From Nocardia higoensis NBRC 100133 (GTDB taxonomy: Bacteria > Actinomycetota > Actinomycetes > Mycobacteriales > Mycobacteriaceae): DNA of 64,000 nt. Under the pieces are notes generated by a model. That model was not told where the DNA came from. It ran no database searches and saw nothing but the letters and a program-made list of their open reading frames with translations. The translations under genes were made by a program, and so were the position numbers. Location of the stretch: positions 1-64,000 of the forward strand of contig NZ_BAGA01000073.1 of assembly GCF_000308595.1 (NCBI RefSeq), given 5' to 3'. Of this stretch, positions 31,880 through 40,586 are shown one piece after another. The stretch's first letter is position 1, and every line of letters starts with the position of its first letter.

Positions 31880-32262
31880 CACCGGTGAGAGGCGCTTTTC
31901 GAGTGCCGTGTGCCCCGAGCCGCAGCCGGTCCCCCTTGGCGGCGTAGTCCCGAAACGCCGCTGAACGACTCGACACCCGACATTGCCTGTCCTGATTTTG
32001 CCGAATTCTGGGAATCGATATGAATGCCGTAGCCGACGGTCTCGAGTCGAATAGTCTCGGGCCGAGTGGGAGCTACCGACCACTCCGCGACTGTGGCAAG
32101 GTTCGGTGCGGGTGGCGGCGGCGGGGTGAGAGCTCCCATCACTCGCCAGGCCCGGTCGGGGGCGCAGGTGGACAGGGTTCGGCTCGCGCCGTAATGTTTC
32201 GCTCGAAGAAACGGCGTTTCGGACGGCGCGGGTAGGTCGCCGGCCGGTAAGGAGTCGGCCCC
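31880..32262 (+). other. 383-bp intergenic region containing a GTTTC-N7-GAAAC site
   Basis: No gene is apparent. The only clear signal is the palindromic site at 32196-32212 in front of the CitE-like gene. No U-tailed terminator was found after the FMN reductase. Confidence 0.5.
32196..32212. promoter_or_regulatory. GTTTC-N7-GAAAC operator, site A (citE-like promoter)
   Basis: GTTTCGCTCGAAGAAAC, 51 bp before the ATG at 32263. A second, tighter palindrome GAAACGGCGTTTC overlaps it at 32208-32220. Confidence 0.65.
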
Positions 32263-33078
32263 ATGCGATCGGCGCTGTACGTTCCGGGCAACCGGCCGGA
32301 ACTGTTCGACAAAGCCCTCTCGGGTCCCGCCGACATCGTGCTCATCGACCTCGAGGACGCGGTGCCGCTGGCCGACAAGGAATCCGCGCGGCGCGAGGTC
32401 GCGCAGTGGTCGCGCACCGTCACCACGCCGGGGCGGCTCTGGGTGCGGGTGAACCCGGGCGAGATGGGGCACGCCGACCTGGCGGCGGTCGCCGCTCCGG
32501 CGGTCGCAGCCTTCTGCTTGGCGAAAACCGAGTCGGCGCAGCAGGTTCGGGCGGTGGACGAGATCCTCGCGAGGCATGAGCACAGCACGGGGGCCATCCG
32601 CGTCTGCCCCCTGGTGGAGACCGCGAGCGCTGTCTTCGCCGCCCACGAGATCGCCAGGGCTCCGAGGGTGTTGCGGTTGCAGATCGGCGAGGCGGATCTG
32701 TGCGCGGAGGTGGGTATCACTCCCGGTCCGGACGAGCGTGAGTTGGCGGCCATCCGCGGCCAGGTGGTGCTGGCCAGTGCGGCCGCGGGCATCGCCGCGC
32801 CGCTCGGGCCGGTGCGTACGGATTTCCGTGACCTCGACGGCCTGCGCGTGTCCACCCTGGCGTTGTGGCGCCTGGGCTTCCGGGGCCGTGCCTGTATCCA
32901 TCCCGCCCAGGTGCCGGTGGTCAACGAGATCTTCACCCCGGCGCCGGAGGAGATCGCGCGGGCGCGCACACTGGTCACGCGATTCGAGGCGGCCGAGGGC
33001 GGCGTCATCCTCGACGAGGCGGGCCGGATGGTCGATCACGCGGTGATCCGCCAAGCGCGCAGGCTGCTCGCGCAATGA
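32263..33078 (+). CDS. CitE-like CoA-ester C-C lyase (HpcH/HpaI superfamily)
   Basis: A 271-residue protein of the citrate lyase beta-subunit-like group: PGNRPELFDKA near residue 8, the metal/CoA site DIVLIDLEDAVP (24-35), WVRVNPGE, the KTES strand, and the GRACIHPAQVPVVNEIF signature near residue 210. Stand-alone CitE-like proteins cleave citramalyl-CoA, malyl-CoA or related 3-hydroxyacyl-CoAs to acetyl-CoA plus an oxo acid. Together with the CoA-transferases nearby this fits a route in which an acid is activated by CoA transfer, hydrated and split. Confidence 0.87.
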   Translation: MRSALYVPGNRPELFDKALSGPADIVLIDLEDAVPLADKESARREVAQWSRTVTTPGRLWVRVNPGEMGHADLAAVAAPAVAAFCLAKTESAQQVRAVDEILARHEHSTGAIRVCPLVETASAVFAAHEIARAPRVLRLQIGEADLCAEVGITPGPDERELAAIRGQVVLASAAAGIAAPLGPVRTDFRDLDGLRVSTLALWRLGFRGRACIHPAQVPVVNEIFTPAPEEIARARTLVTRFEAAEGGVILDEAGRMVDHAVIRQARRLLAQ

Positions 33079-33145
33079 CCTGCGCGCCGAAGCATCCGCC
33101 GCGGTTTCCGCGCAACTGGGTTGCAGCGGCTGATCGCGCCGACGT

Positions 33146-34360
33146 CTAGAGCACGCCCGCTTCGCTGAGCGCGGCGATCCGGTCGTCGTCGAGGCCGAGC
33201 ACCTCGCGGTAGATCTCGTCGTTGTGCTGGCCGAGCGCGGGCCCGGCGTGCCGGATGGTGCCCGGCGTGGCGCTCAGCTTCGGCACGACGTTCTGCATGG
33301 GCAGCTCACCGAACTCCGGGTGCGCGATGCGCGCGATGGCATCGCGCGCCGCGAAATGCGGGTCGGCGAACATGTCGCGCGGGGTGTAGATGCGCCCGGC
33401 GGGCACGCCGCCTTTGTGCAGAAGTTTCAGCAAGTCCTCGGCGGCGAATCCGCTCGTCCACTCGCCGATGAGATCGTCGAGTTCGGTCATCCGCGCACCG
33501 CGCGCGGTGTGGCTGGAGTAGCGGGGGTCGCTCGCGAGTTCGGGCCTGCCCATGAGTCCGGCCAGGCGGGTGAAGACCGTGTCCTGGTTGGCGGCGATGA
33601 GCACCAGGTCGCCGCCCGCGGCCGGATAGATGTTGCTGGGAGCCACGTTCGGCAGGACGGAGCCGGTGCGTTCACGCTGGTAGCCGGTGAGGGCGTATTC
33701 CGGCAGCAGTGATTCCATCATGGCCAGCACCGCTTCGTAGATGGCCGAGTCCACCAGCTGGCCCTGTCCGGTCCGGTCCCGGTGGTGCAGGGCGGCGAGG
33801 GTGCCGATGGTGGCGAACACCGCGGCCAGCGAGTCGCCGAGCGAGATTCCGGTGCGAGCCGGCGGCCGGTCGGGATCGCCTGTGGTGTAACGGATTCCAC
33901 CCATCGCCTCGCCGATCGAGCCGTAGCCGGCACGGGCGGAGTAGGGACCGGTCTGGCCGTAACCGCTGACACGGACCATGATCAGCTCGGGGTGATCGGC
34001 GCGCAGTGTGTCGTAGTCCAGTCCCCACCGCTCCATGGTGCCGGGACGGAAGTTCTCGATGACGATGTCGGCGGTCGCGATGAGTTCGCGGGCCAGCCGC
34101 TGACCCCGCTCGTCGCGCAGGTTGCAGGTCACCGACTTCTTGTTGCGGGCGACCACCGGCCACCACAGCGACTTGCCGTCGGACTGCTCACGACCCCACT
34201 GCCGCATGGGATCTCCCGCGCCGGGCGACTCGAGCTTGATCACTTCGGCGCCGAAGTCGCCGAGCAGTTGTCCGCAGAACGGTCCCGCGAGCAGCTGGCC
34301 CATTTCGATGACCCGCAGGCCGTCGAGTGGGCCGTTCGAAGCGGTCTGGTCGGCTGGCAT
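33146..34360 (-). CDS. CaiB/BaiF family CoA-transferase
   Basis: A 404-residue family III CoA-transferase. It begins DGLRVIEMGQLLAGPFCGQLLGDFGAEVIKLE, the typical knotted N-terminus. The catalytic Asp lies in ISLGDSLAAVFAT, and NKKSVTCNLRDERGQ and ENFRPGTMERWGL are diagnostic. ATG 34360 is chosen over the longer frame because GGAG precedes it; the upstream extension runs through the operator. It transfers CoA from a donor such as succinyl-CoA to a carboxylic acid. It diverges from the lyase gene at 34454 and shares its GTTTC-type operator. Confidence 0.88.
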   Translation of the reverse strand: MPADQTASNGPLDGLRVIEMGQLLAGPFCGQLLGDFGAEVIKLESPGAGDPMRQWGREQSDGKSLWWPVVARNKKSVTCNLRDERGQRLARELIATADIVIENFRPGTMERWGLDYDTLRADHPELIMVRVSGYGQTGPYSARAGYGSIGEAMGGIRYTTGDPDRPPARTGISLGDSLAAVFATIGTLAALHHRDRTGQGQLVDSAIYEAVLAMMESLLPEYALTGYQRERTGSVLPNVAPSNIYPAAGGDLVLIAANQDTVFTRLAGLMGRPELASDPRYSSHTARGARMTELDDLIGEWTSGFAAEDLLKLLHKGGVPAGRIYTPRDMFADPHFAARDAIARIAHPEFGELPMQNVVPKLSATPGTIRHAGPALGQHNDEIYREVLGLDDDRIAALSEAGVL

Positions 34361-34391
34361 GGCCACTCCATCAGTCGAGGGGTCACAGAAC

Positions 34392-34417
34392 GGATACACT
34401 GTATCCCTCAGAGAAAC
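34392..34417. promoter_or_regulatory. Divergent promoter: GGATAC-N3-GTATCC palindrome and GTTTC-type operator, site B
   Basis: GGATACACTGTATCC (34392-34406) is a perfect 6-bp inverted repeat. Nested with it, GTATCCCTCAGAGAAAC (34401-34417) fits GTTTC-N7-GAAAC with one mismatch. Both lie between the genes at 34360 (minus) and 34454 (plus). Confidence 0.6.
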
Positions 34418-34453
34418 AATGCGGCAAGGCGAAATCACCTACCGGGAGGCCCC

Positions 34454-35339
34454 GTGGAGATCACCGTGCTGGAAGTCGCCCCACGGGACGGCTTGCAGAA
34501 CCAACCCGAACTCGTCTCGACCGAGGACAAGATCGGTCTGATCGAGCGTTCGATCGCCGCGGGCCTGCGTCGCATCGAGGCGGTCGCGTTCGTCAATCCG
34601 AAACTGGTCCCGCAGATGGCCGACGCCGACGAGGTGATGGCCGGTGTGCCGCGCGATCCGGCGGTGTCCTACGCCGGGCTGGTGTTGAACGAACGCGGCC
34701 TGGACCGGGCGCTGGCGGCAGGCATCGACGAGATGAATGTAGTTGTCGTAGCGACGGATACGTTCAGTCACCGCAACCAGGGCTGCCACCGACGAAGGCG
34801 TGCGGAGGTGGGTGGTGCTGGCGCGGCGGGCTTCCGAGGCCGGACTGTTCCGCACCGTCACCATCGCGGCCGCTTTCGGTTGCCCGTTCGAGGGCGAGGT
34901 GCCGGAAGCGCGGGTGCTCGACCTCGTCCGCCGCGTCGCCGAGGCCGGACCGCAGGAGATCGCGCTGGCCGACACCATCGGCGTCGGCACGCCCGATCGG
35001 GTACGCACGCTGGTCACGGAAACGGCCGCCATCGCCCCCGACGCCGCGGTGCGCTGCCACTTCCACAACACCCGCAACACCGGCTACGCCAATGCGGTCG
35101 CTGCCATGGAATCCGGTGCGCGCGTGCTGGACGCGAGCACCGGCGGGATCGGCGGCTGCCCCTTCGCACCCGCGGCCACCGGAAATATCGCGACCGAGGA
35201 TCTGCTCTACCTCCTGCACCGGATGAACGTGCGCACCGGCGTGGATCTGGAGACGGTCAGCCGAACCGGTCGATGGTTGGGGGAGGTGCTCGGCTCACCC
35301 GTCCCCGCCCTGCTGGGACGTGCCGGTGGGTTCCCCTGA
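34454..35339 (+). pseudogene. HMG-CoA lyase-like gene with a frameshift
   Basis: The GTG at 34454 (GGGAGG upstream) starts VEITVLEVAPRDGLQNQ, a typical HMG-CoA-lyase/DRE-TIM start with the catalytic Arg-Asp. The frame is good to TDTFSHRNQG (about 34780). The next family segment, EGVRRWVVLARRASEAGLFRTV, continues in another frame to the stop at 35339; it carries the metal-binding CHFHNTRNTG and the GGCPFAPAATGN loop. The total of 886 nt is 1 over a multiple of 3, so either 2 nt were lost or 1 gained at about 34780-34790. It may be a recent pseudogene or a sequencing error; the rest is intact. Confidence 0.8.
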
Positions 35340-35440
35340 TCGACCACGCATCCCCTCGATCGCGTGACGGCGATCGTCATGCGCTCGGTGGTCGCGGTGT
35401 GGAGGTGTGTATGCGGCTCATGGTAGGCACGCCACCGCCC

Positions 35441-35477
35441 CGCGCGAGCCCGGCTCGTGCGGGGCCGGGCTCGCGCG
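35441..35477. terminator. Hairpin between convergent genes
   Basis: CGCGCGAGCCCGGC (35441-35454) pairs perfectly with GCCGGGCTCGCGCG (35464-35477). It separates the lyase gene from the MmgE/PrpD gene. Confidence 0.75.
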
Positions 35478-35486
35478 TATCGGGCT

Positions 35487-36923
35487 TCAGCTTTCCCGGT
35501 TCTCGGTCCGACCCTCGCCCGCACCGGACAGGAGTTCGAGCAACCCGCGCAGATCCGCGTCACCGGCGAGGCCGAGGACCAGCTCGGCGACCTTCGTGGC
35601 GCGTTCGGGGTCGAGGATCCCGGCGGTGTTGAGCCGGAACTTGGTCGTCAGCTCCTGCGACGAGAGCGGATTGCCCGGGCCGCCGCGGTTCACGTCGACT
35701 CGCTCGACGAGGGTGCGCCCGTCACTCAGGTGGGCGGTCAGTACCGCGGGGAACTGATACGGGAAAATGCTGTCGCAGTGCGCGTCCGGCACACATTCGA
35801 CCTTCGCGGCGAGCGCGAGGCGTTCCGGGTCGGCGGCGGCCGCGTCGGTGAAGTCCTCGTGGAACAGGCCGAGCCCGCCGCCGCCGAGCAGTGCCGCCGC
35901 GACCGTGTACGGGCCGGAGAACGCGGCGTGATAGCCGGATTCCGGACGCCGCTTGGATTCCCGGGGCTCACCGATGGTGCGCAGGACGGGGGTGGGCGCG
36001 CCGAGCACCAGCTTGTCGACCACGTCGGCGGTGACACCGCGGGCGCGCATCCGCAGAGCGGCGTCGATGCCCGCGTGGGTGAAGTGGTTGCAGGGGTAGG
36101 GCTTGAAGAACACCCCGGGCAATTCCCAGTGCACACCCAGGCCCGCGGTGACCACGGAGGGATCGCCGTATTCCCCGCAGAAGGCCTGGAGCAGGCCGAA
36201 GCGTCCTTCGATGACCGTCGGTGGTCCGGTCAGGCCGTGCGCGGCCAGCGCCGCGGCGGTGACCGCGGAATGTGCCGCCCAGCCGCAGTGCACCCGCTTC
36301 ACGGTGCCGCCGGTCCGATTGGCCTCGAGCAGGCCCGATCCCATGCTGGATGCGATGCCGATCGCATGGGCGATGCCCTCGGCCGGCAACCCGCGCAACA
36401 TGGCCGCCGCGGCGGCCGCTCCGACCGCCCCGCAGATGGCGGTGGCGTGCTGCCCGCGTTCGAAGAACACCGAATTGCCCAGTTCCGCACTGTAACCGGC
36501 CATTCCGAGGCGTACGGTGATCTCGATGCCGACCGCCACGGCATCCAACAGGGCTGCCCCGGACACACCGGTCGCCTCCGCGACCGCGAGCGCGGCGGGC
36601 ACGACCGAGGCGGAAGGATGCAGTACCGACGGCAGCTGGGTGTCGTCGAAATCCATGGCGTGCGCCAGGGTTCCATTCAGCAGGGCGGCACTGGCCGCCG
36701 GGTGGCGCTCGCTCGAGCCGAAAGCGGTGGCCTCCGGCTTGCCGGACCATTCGTCGATCACCGCGCGGACCGACGCGGCGGCTGGCGTGCGCAGGGCGGC
36801 GAGGCTGTTGCCGAGCACGTCGAGCACCCGGCGGGCGGTGTCGTCGCGAAGGTCACCGGCTCCCTTCTCACGGGTGGTCGCGGCGAACTCGGCGAGCTGC
36901 CGCACCACCGTCGGGGCGGTCAC
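35487..36923 (-). CDS. MmgE/PrpD family protein
   Basis: A 478-residue member of the MmgE/PrpD family (2-methylcitrate dehydratase, cis-aconitate decarboxylase and relatives). Typical segments are GTLAHAMDFDDTQLPSVLHPSA near residue 90, HCGWAAHSAVTAAALA, and KPYPCNHFTHAGIDAAL. The start is the GTG at 36923, overlapping the cyclase stop (GTGA); the longer frame is antisense. It could dehydrate a hydroxy di- or tricarboxylic acid or decarboxylate one; the sequence does not decide. It is the third gene of the CaiB-cyclase-PrpD operon behind two GTTTC-type operators. Confidence 0.86.
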   Translation of the reverse strand: MTAPTVVRQLAEFAATTREKGAGDLRDDTARRVLDVLGNSLAALRTPAAASVRAVIDEWSGKPEATAFGSSERHPAASAALLNGTLAHAMDFDDTQLPSVLHPSASVVPAALAVAEATGVSGAALLDAVAVGIEITVRLGMAGYSAELGNSVFFERGQHATAICGAVGAAAAAAMLRGLPAEGIAHAIGIASSMGSGLLEANRTGGTVKRVHCGWAAHSAVTAAALAAHGLTGPPTVIEGRFGLLQAFCGEYGDPSVVTAGLGVHWELPGVFFKPYPCNHFTHAGIDAALRMRARGVTADVVDKLVLGAPTPVLRTIGEPRESKRRPESGYHAAFSGPYTVAAALLGGGGLGLFHEDFTDAAAADPERLALAAKVECVPDAHCDSIFPYQFPAVLTAHLSDGRTLVERVDVNRGGPGNPLSSQELTTKFRLNTAGILDPERATKVAELVLGLAGDADLRGLLELLSGAGEGRTENRES

Positions 36924-37726
36924 CGGGTCACCGCCGCGAGCGGGCGCACCGGGGATCCGGTGCCGCCGACGATGCGCAGGGGCGCGAGCACGAAGGCGAA
37001 CTCCAGTACCTGCTGCGCGGCCAGTTCCTCGAGCGCGAGATGTTCCAGAATGAAGATCCCCGATTCGACCAGCAGCACCCGATGCACCGGGAGCACGCTG
37101 TGTCCCGCGCCGGGGGCGAGGCATTCGTAGGCGGTGGTGTCCGAGCCGGTGGCGGCGATGCCGCGGGCGGCCAGCCAGCGGGCCGCTGCCACACCGAGGC
37201 CCGGCACGCCCGAATCCCTGCCGAGGTAGGCGTCGGCATCGTCGAAATTGCGGGCCCAGCCGGTGCGGACGAGCACCACGTCACCGGAGCTGATCTCCCG
37301 CTCACCCGCCGCCGCCTCGAGATCGGCGACGGTGACTTCGTAACCGCCCGGCAGCGTATCGGTTTCGTGTACGGCCGCGACATCGAGCAGCACGCCCCGG
37401 CACAGGAAACCGGGCAGATGTTCGGCCCCGTGGGCGCTGAACCGCCCACCGAGCTGGGCTTCGGCGGCATCCACCCCGCCGTGCAGCAGTCCGTCCTGGC
37501 TGACATGGGACAGCGCGTCGATGTGGGTGCCGACATGCCCGCCGGTCACGATGATCTCGGCCGCCGCCGATCCGCCGTCGGGCCGGATCATATCGCCGTG
37601 CCTGCGGGCCAGCGTCATGCGGAAACCGGGATGGTTGGGCGAGCACGGCATGCCGGTGAACAGCGGCTGGCCGAGTTCGATCAGGCGGACGCCGCCGCGC
37701 ACCAGCTCCACCAGGGGATCACTCAT
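36920..37726 (-). CDS. Cyclase-family (kynurenine formamidase-like) metal hydrolase
   Basis: A 268-residue PF04199 protein. The metal-binding signature is TGGHVGTHIDALSHVSQDG (near 60-80, HxGTHxD..H), with GVLLDVAA and SGDVVLVRTGWA as supporting strands. Family members hydrolyse amides or lactones such as formylkynurenine and isatin. In this operon it may open a lactone or cleave an amide before CoA activation. Start and stop overlap both neighbours by 4 bp, so the three genes are tightly coupled. Confidence 0.84.
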   Translation of the reverse strand: MSDPLVELVRGGVRLIELGQPLFTGMPCSPNHPGFRMTLARRHGDMIRPDGGSAAAEIIVTGGHVGTHIDALSHVSQDGLLHGGVDAAEAQLGGRFSAHGAEHLPGFLCRGVLLDVAAVHETDTLPGGYEVTVADLEAAAGEREISSGDVVLVRTGWARNFDDADAYLGRDSGVPGLGVAAARWLAARGIAATGSDTTAYECLAPGAGHSVLPVHRVLLVESGIFILEHLALEELAAQQVLEFAFVLAPLRIVGGTGSPVRPLAAVTR

Positions 37727-38910
37727 CGCACGACTCCCTCGGAACGCAGCCGGGTCAGGTGTTCGGCGTCGACGCCGTAGCCGCCGAGCACCTCGGCGGT
37801 GTGGGCACCCAGCGGGGGACCGGCCCAGCGGATCGCACCCGGTGTTTCCGACAGGCGGAAGAGGAGATTCTGCATGCGGATGAGCCCCAGTTCGTCGTCG
37901 GGCACCTCGGCGATGGTGCCGAGTGCCCGGAACTGCGGGTCGGTCATGATGTCGGCCGCGGTGTAGACGGGCGCGATGGCGGCTTCGGCCTTCTCGAATT
38001 CCCGCACCACTTCGGCGGTCTCGCGTTGGGCGATCCACGCGCCGACCACCGCGTCGAGTTCGTCGGCGTGGACGGCACGTTCGGCGCCGGAGGCGAACCA
38101 CGGTTCGTCGATCAGATCGGGGCGTCCGACCAGTCGCATGACCCGTTCGGCCACCGACTGCGCACTGGTCGACACGGCGACCCAGCCGCCGTCGGCGGTG
38201 CGGTAGGTGTTGCGCGGGGCGTTGTTGACCGAACGGTTGCCCATCCTGGTCTGCAGCTCGCCGAGCTGGTCGTAGGCGATGATCTGCGGGCCGAGCAGGG
38301 TGAGGATGGGCTCGATGATCGCCATGTCGATCTGCTGGCCGCGCCCGGAGGCATCTCTGGCGCGCAGTGCGGTCATGACGGCGAAGGATGTTGCCAGGGC
38401 GGCGATTCCGTCGGCCAAGCCGAACGGCGGCAGGGTGGGCGGTCCGTCGGGCTCTCCGGTGACGGCGGCGAAACCGCTCATCGCCTCGGCGAGCGTGCCG
38501 AAACCCGGACGGTGCGCATAGGGCCCGATCTGGCCGAAACCGGTGACCCGGGCGAGCACCAGGCGCGGGTTGATCGCGCTCAGCTGGCCGTAGCCCAGGC
38601 CCCAGCGCTCCAGCGTGCCCGGCCGGAAGTTCTCGATCACCACATCGGCCTCGGCGGCCATCCGGCGGAAGATCCGCTGGCCCGGCTCGGAGCCCAGATA
38701 CAGGGTGACCGATTTCTTGTTGCGCCCCAGCATCTTCCACCACAGCCCGACGCCATCGCGCTGCGCGCCGTGGTGGCGTACCGGGTCGCCGCGGGGATGT
38801 TCGATCTTGACGACCTCGGCGCCGAAATCGCCGAGCAGGGTCGCCGCCAACGGGCCGGCGAACAAGGTGGCCACGTCGAGCACCCGGATTCCGGCCAGTG
38901 GTCCGTCCAT
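37723..38910 (-). CDS. CaiB/BaiF family CoA-transferase
   Basis: A 395-residue family III CoA-transferase: LAGIRVLDVATLFAGPLAAT, NKKSVTLYLGSEPGQ, ENFRPGTLERWGLGY, catalytic Asp in FGLADGIAALAT, and the typical GAIRWAGPPLGAHTAEVL end. It is a clear relative of the gene at 33146 but well diverged, so the two probably serve different acids or successive steps. ATG 38910 is used; the upstream frame extension crosses the operators. It is the first gene of the CaiB-cyclase-PrpD operon. Confidence 0.88.
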   Translation of the reverse strand: MDGPLAGIRVLDVATLFAGPLAATLLGDFGAEVVKIEHPRGDPVRHHGAQRDGVGLWWKMLGRNKKSVTLYLGSEPGQRIFRRMAAEADVVIENFRPGTLERWGLGYGQLSAINPRLVLARVTGFGQIGPYAHRPGFGTLAEAMSGFAAVTGEPDGPPTLPPFGLADGIAALATSFAVMTALRARDASGRGQQIDMAIIEPILTLLGPQIIAYDQLGELQTRMGNRSVNNAPRNTYRTADGGWVAVSTSAQSVAERVMRLVGRPDLIDEPWFASGAERAVHADELDAVVGAWIAQRETAEVVREFEKAEAAIAPVYTAADIMTDPQFRALGTIAEVPDDELGLIRMQNLLFRLSETPGAIRWAGPPLGAHTAEVLGGYGVDAEHLTRLRSEGVVR

Positions 38911-38938
38911 GACACGACTCCTCACCGCCGCGCGGTTC

Positions 38939-38955
38939 GTTTCCTTCACCGAAAC
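38939..38955. promoter_or_regulatory. GTTTC-N7-GAAAC operator, site C
   Basis: GTTTCCTTCACCGAAAC, 29 bp before the CoA-transferase start at 38910, a position suited to repression. Confidence 0.65.
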
Positions 38956-39023
38956 ATGCAGGATCGAACGCGGCATCGACTACCAGCAAAGAGTACTGGG
39001 ATCGACGCGTCTGTGCCGACTTT

Positions 39024-39040
39024 GTTTCGTATAGAGAAAC
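39024..39040. promoter_or_regulatory. GTTTC-N7-GAAAC operator, site D
   Basis: GTTTCGTATAGAGAAAC, 85 bp upstream of site C (start to start) in the same promoter, in the 180-bp gap between the aldehyde dehydrogenase and the CoA-transferase. It may be an activating or cooperative site. Confidence 0.65.
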
Positions 39041-39090
39041 GTGAGGAGTGGGCCGGGGTGCTCGACCCGGGGGTTCTTGCCCGGTTCGGG

Positions 39091-40542
39091 CTACATCGAC
39101 AGGACGCAGACGCGCTCGACCGTCAGCTCTCGTGCGGTCGAGGCCGGGCCTTCCTTGGTGTTGCCGGAATCGCGAATGCCGCCGTAGGGCATGTTGTCGG
39201 CGCGGAACGCCGGTGACTCGTTGACCAGGACGGTGCCGAAGTTCAACCGCTCGGTCGCGAGCAGCGCCTTGCGCAGGTCGGCGGTGAAGACGCCGGCCTG
39301 CAGACCGTACTTCGAATCGTTGGACAGCTCGATCGCTTCGTCGAACGACCGCACGCCGACCACGCTGAGCACCGGGCCGAAAGCTTCCTCCCGGATGAGG
39401 TCGCAGGACTGCGGGACATCGGCCAGCAGGGTCGGTTCGAGGACGCCGTCCGGGCGGGTGCGCGCGCCGGTCTCGATGGAGGCGCCGCTGCGTCGCGCCT
39501 GCTCGATGCCGGCCAGGATGCGTTCGGTGGCCTTGTCGTCGATCAGCGGACCGCAGGAGACCCCCGCGTCGCGGGGATCGCCGACGCGCACGGCGCCGAT
39601 CCGGTCGCGCAACAGCGCGGTGAACTCGGCGCGGATCGCCTCGTTCGCGTAGATGCGCTGCACCGAGACGCACGTCTGGCCGGCGAAGCCGAAAGCGCTC
39701 GGCACCAGCTTGTCCGCCGCGAGCTCGAGGTCGGCGTCCGGCTCGATGATCGCCGGACTCGAGTTACCGAGTTCCAGCAGCACCTTCTTGCGCGCGGCGA
39801 CCTTCGCGATGTGCCAGCCGACGGCGGCGGATCCGGTGAAGCTGATCGCCGCGACGCGCGGGTCCTCGACGATCACCGCGCTGATGTCGGCGGGGTCGCC
39901 GGGGACGACGCAGAGATAGCCCTCCGGCATTCCGGCTTCCTCGCAGATGTCGGCGAGGACGAACGAGGTCAACGGCGCCTGTGGAGCGGGTTTGAGCAGC
40001 ACGGGGCAGCCGACCGCGAAGGCGGGAGCGACCTTGTGCACCACCAGGTTCAAGGGGAAGTTGAACGGGGCGATGGCGGTCACCACGCCGATCGGCGTCG
40101 GCCGGGTGAAACCGATCTTGCCGGTGCCCGATGCGGTGGCGTCCATGGCGATACCGGTGCCGACCTGTGTCCTGGCCACGGCCGCGGCATGGCGGACCGT
40201 GTCGACCGCGCGGTCGACCTCGGCCGCGGCCATCAGGATGGGCTTGCCGACCTCGGCGCAGATCAGAGCCGCGAGGTGATCCTTCCGGTCGAGGAGCAGA
40301 TCGGCGATCCGGTCGAGCACCGCGGCGCGCTCGTGGGCGGGCACCGGCCGGGCGAGCGTGCGGTGCGCGAGAGCCACTGCCGATTCCGCCAGCTCGGCGG
40401 ATGCGTTGCCCACCCGGCCGACGAGCGTTCCGTCATAGGGGCTGAGCACATCCGAGGTGGTGTCGGTGAGGATCTCCCGATGCCCCACGCGCACGCCGCG
40501 CTCGCGCATCTCCGGCCGCGCCGGTACCTCGACAGTGGTCAT
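39091..40542 (-). CDS. NAD(P)-dependent aldehyde dehydrogenase
   Basis: A 483-residue ALDH. Catalytic Cys lies in FAGQTCVSVQRI, the general-base Glu in LLELGNSSP, the cofactor site in FTGSAAVGW, and the IAPFNFPLNLVVHK segment is typical. Together with MPYGGIRDSGNTKEGP at the end it belongs near the succinate-semialdehyde/lactaldehyde group. It is the last gene after an SsuABC-like importer (44 bp after the ATPase), so it probably oxidises an aldehyde derived from the imported compound. ATG 40542 is the natural start; the longer frame is antisense-like. Confidence 0.87.
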   Translation of the reverse strand: MTTVEVPARPEMRERGVRVGHREILTDTTSDVLSPYDGTLVGRVGNASAELAESAVALAHRTLARPVPAHERAAVLDRIADLLLDRKDHLAALICAEVGKPILMAAAEVDRAVDTVRHAAAVARTQVGTGIAMDATASGTGKIGFTRPTPIGVVTAIAPFNFPLNLVVHKVAPAFAVGCPVLLKPAPQAPLTSFVLADICEEAGMPEGYLCVVPGDPADISAVIVEDPRVAAISFTGSAAVGWHIAKVAARKKVLLELGNSSPAIIEPDADLELAADKLVPSAFGFAGQTCVSVQRIYANEAIRAEFTALLRDRIGAVRVGDPRDAGVSCGPLIDDKATERILAGIEQARRSGASIETGARTRPDGVLEPTLLADVPQSCDLIREEAFGPVLSVVGVRSFDEAIELSNDSKYGLQAGVFTADLRKALLATERLNFGTVLVNESPAFRADNMPYGGIRDSGNTKEGPASTARELTVERVCVLSM

Positions 40543-40586
40543 CTCGTCGCTTTCTGCTCGTGTCGTGATCGGTGCGCGCGCCGGAG

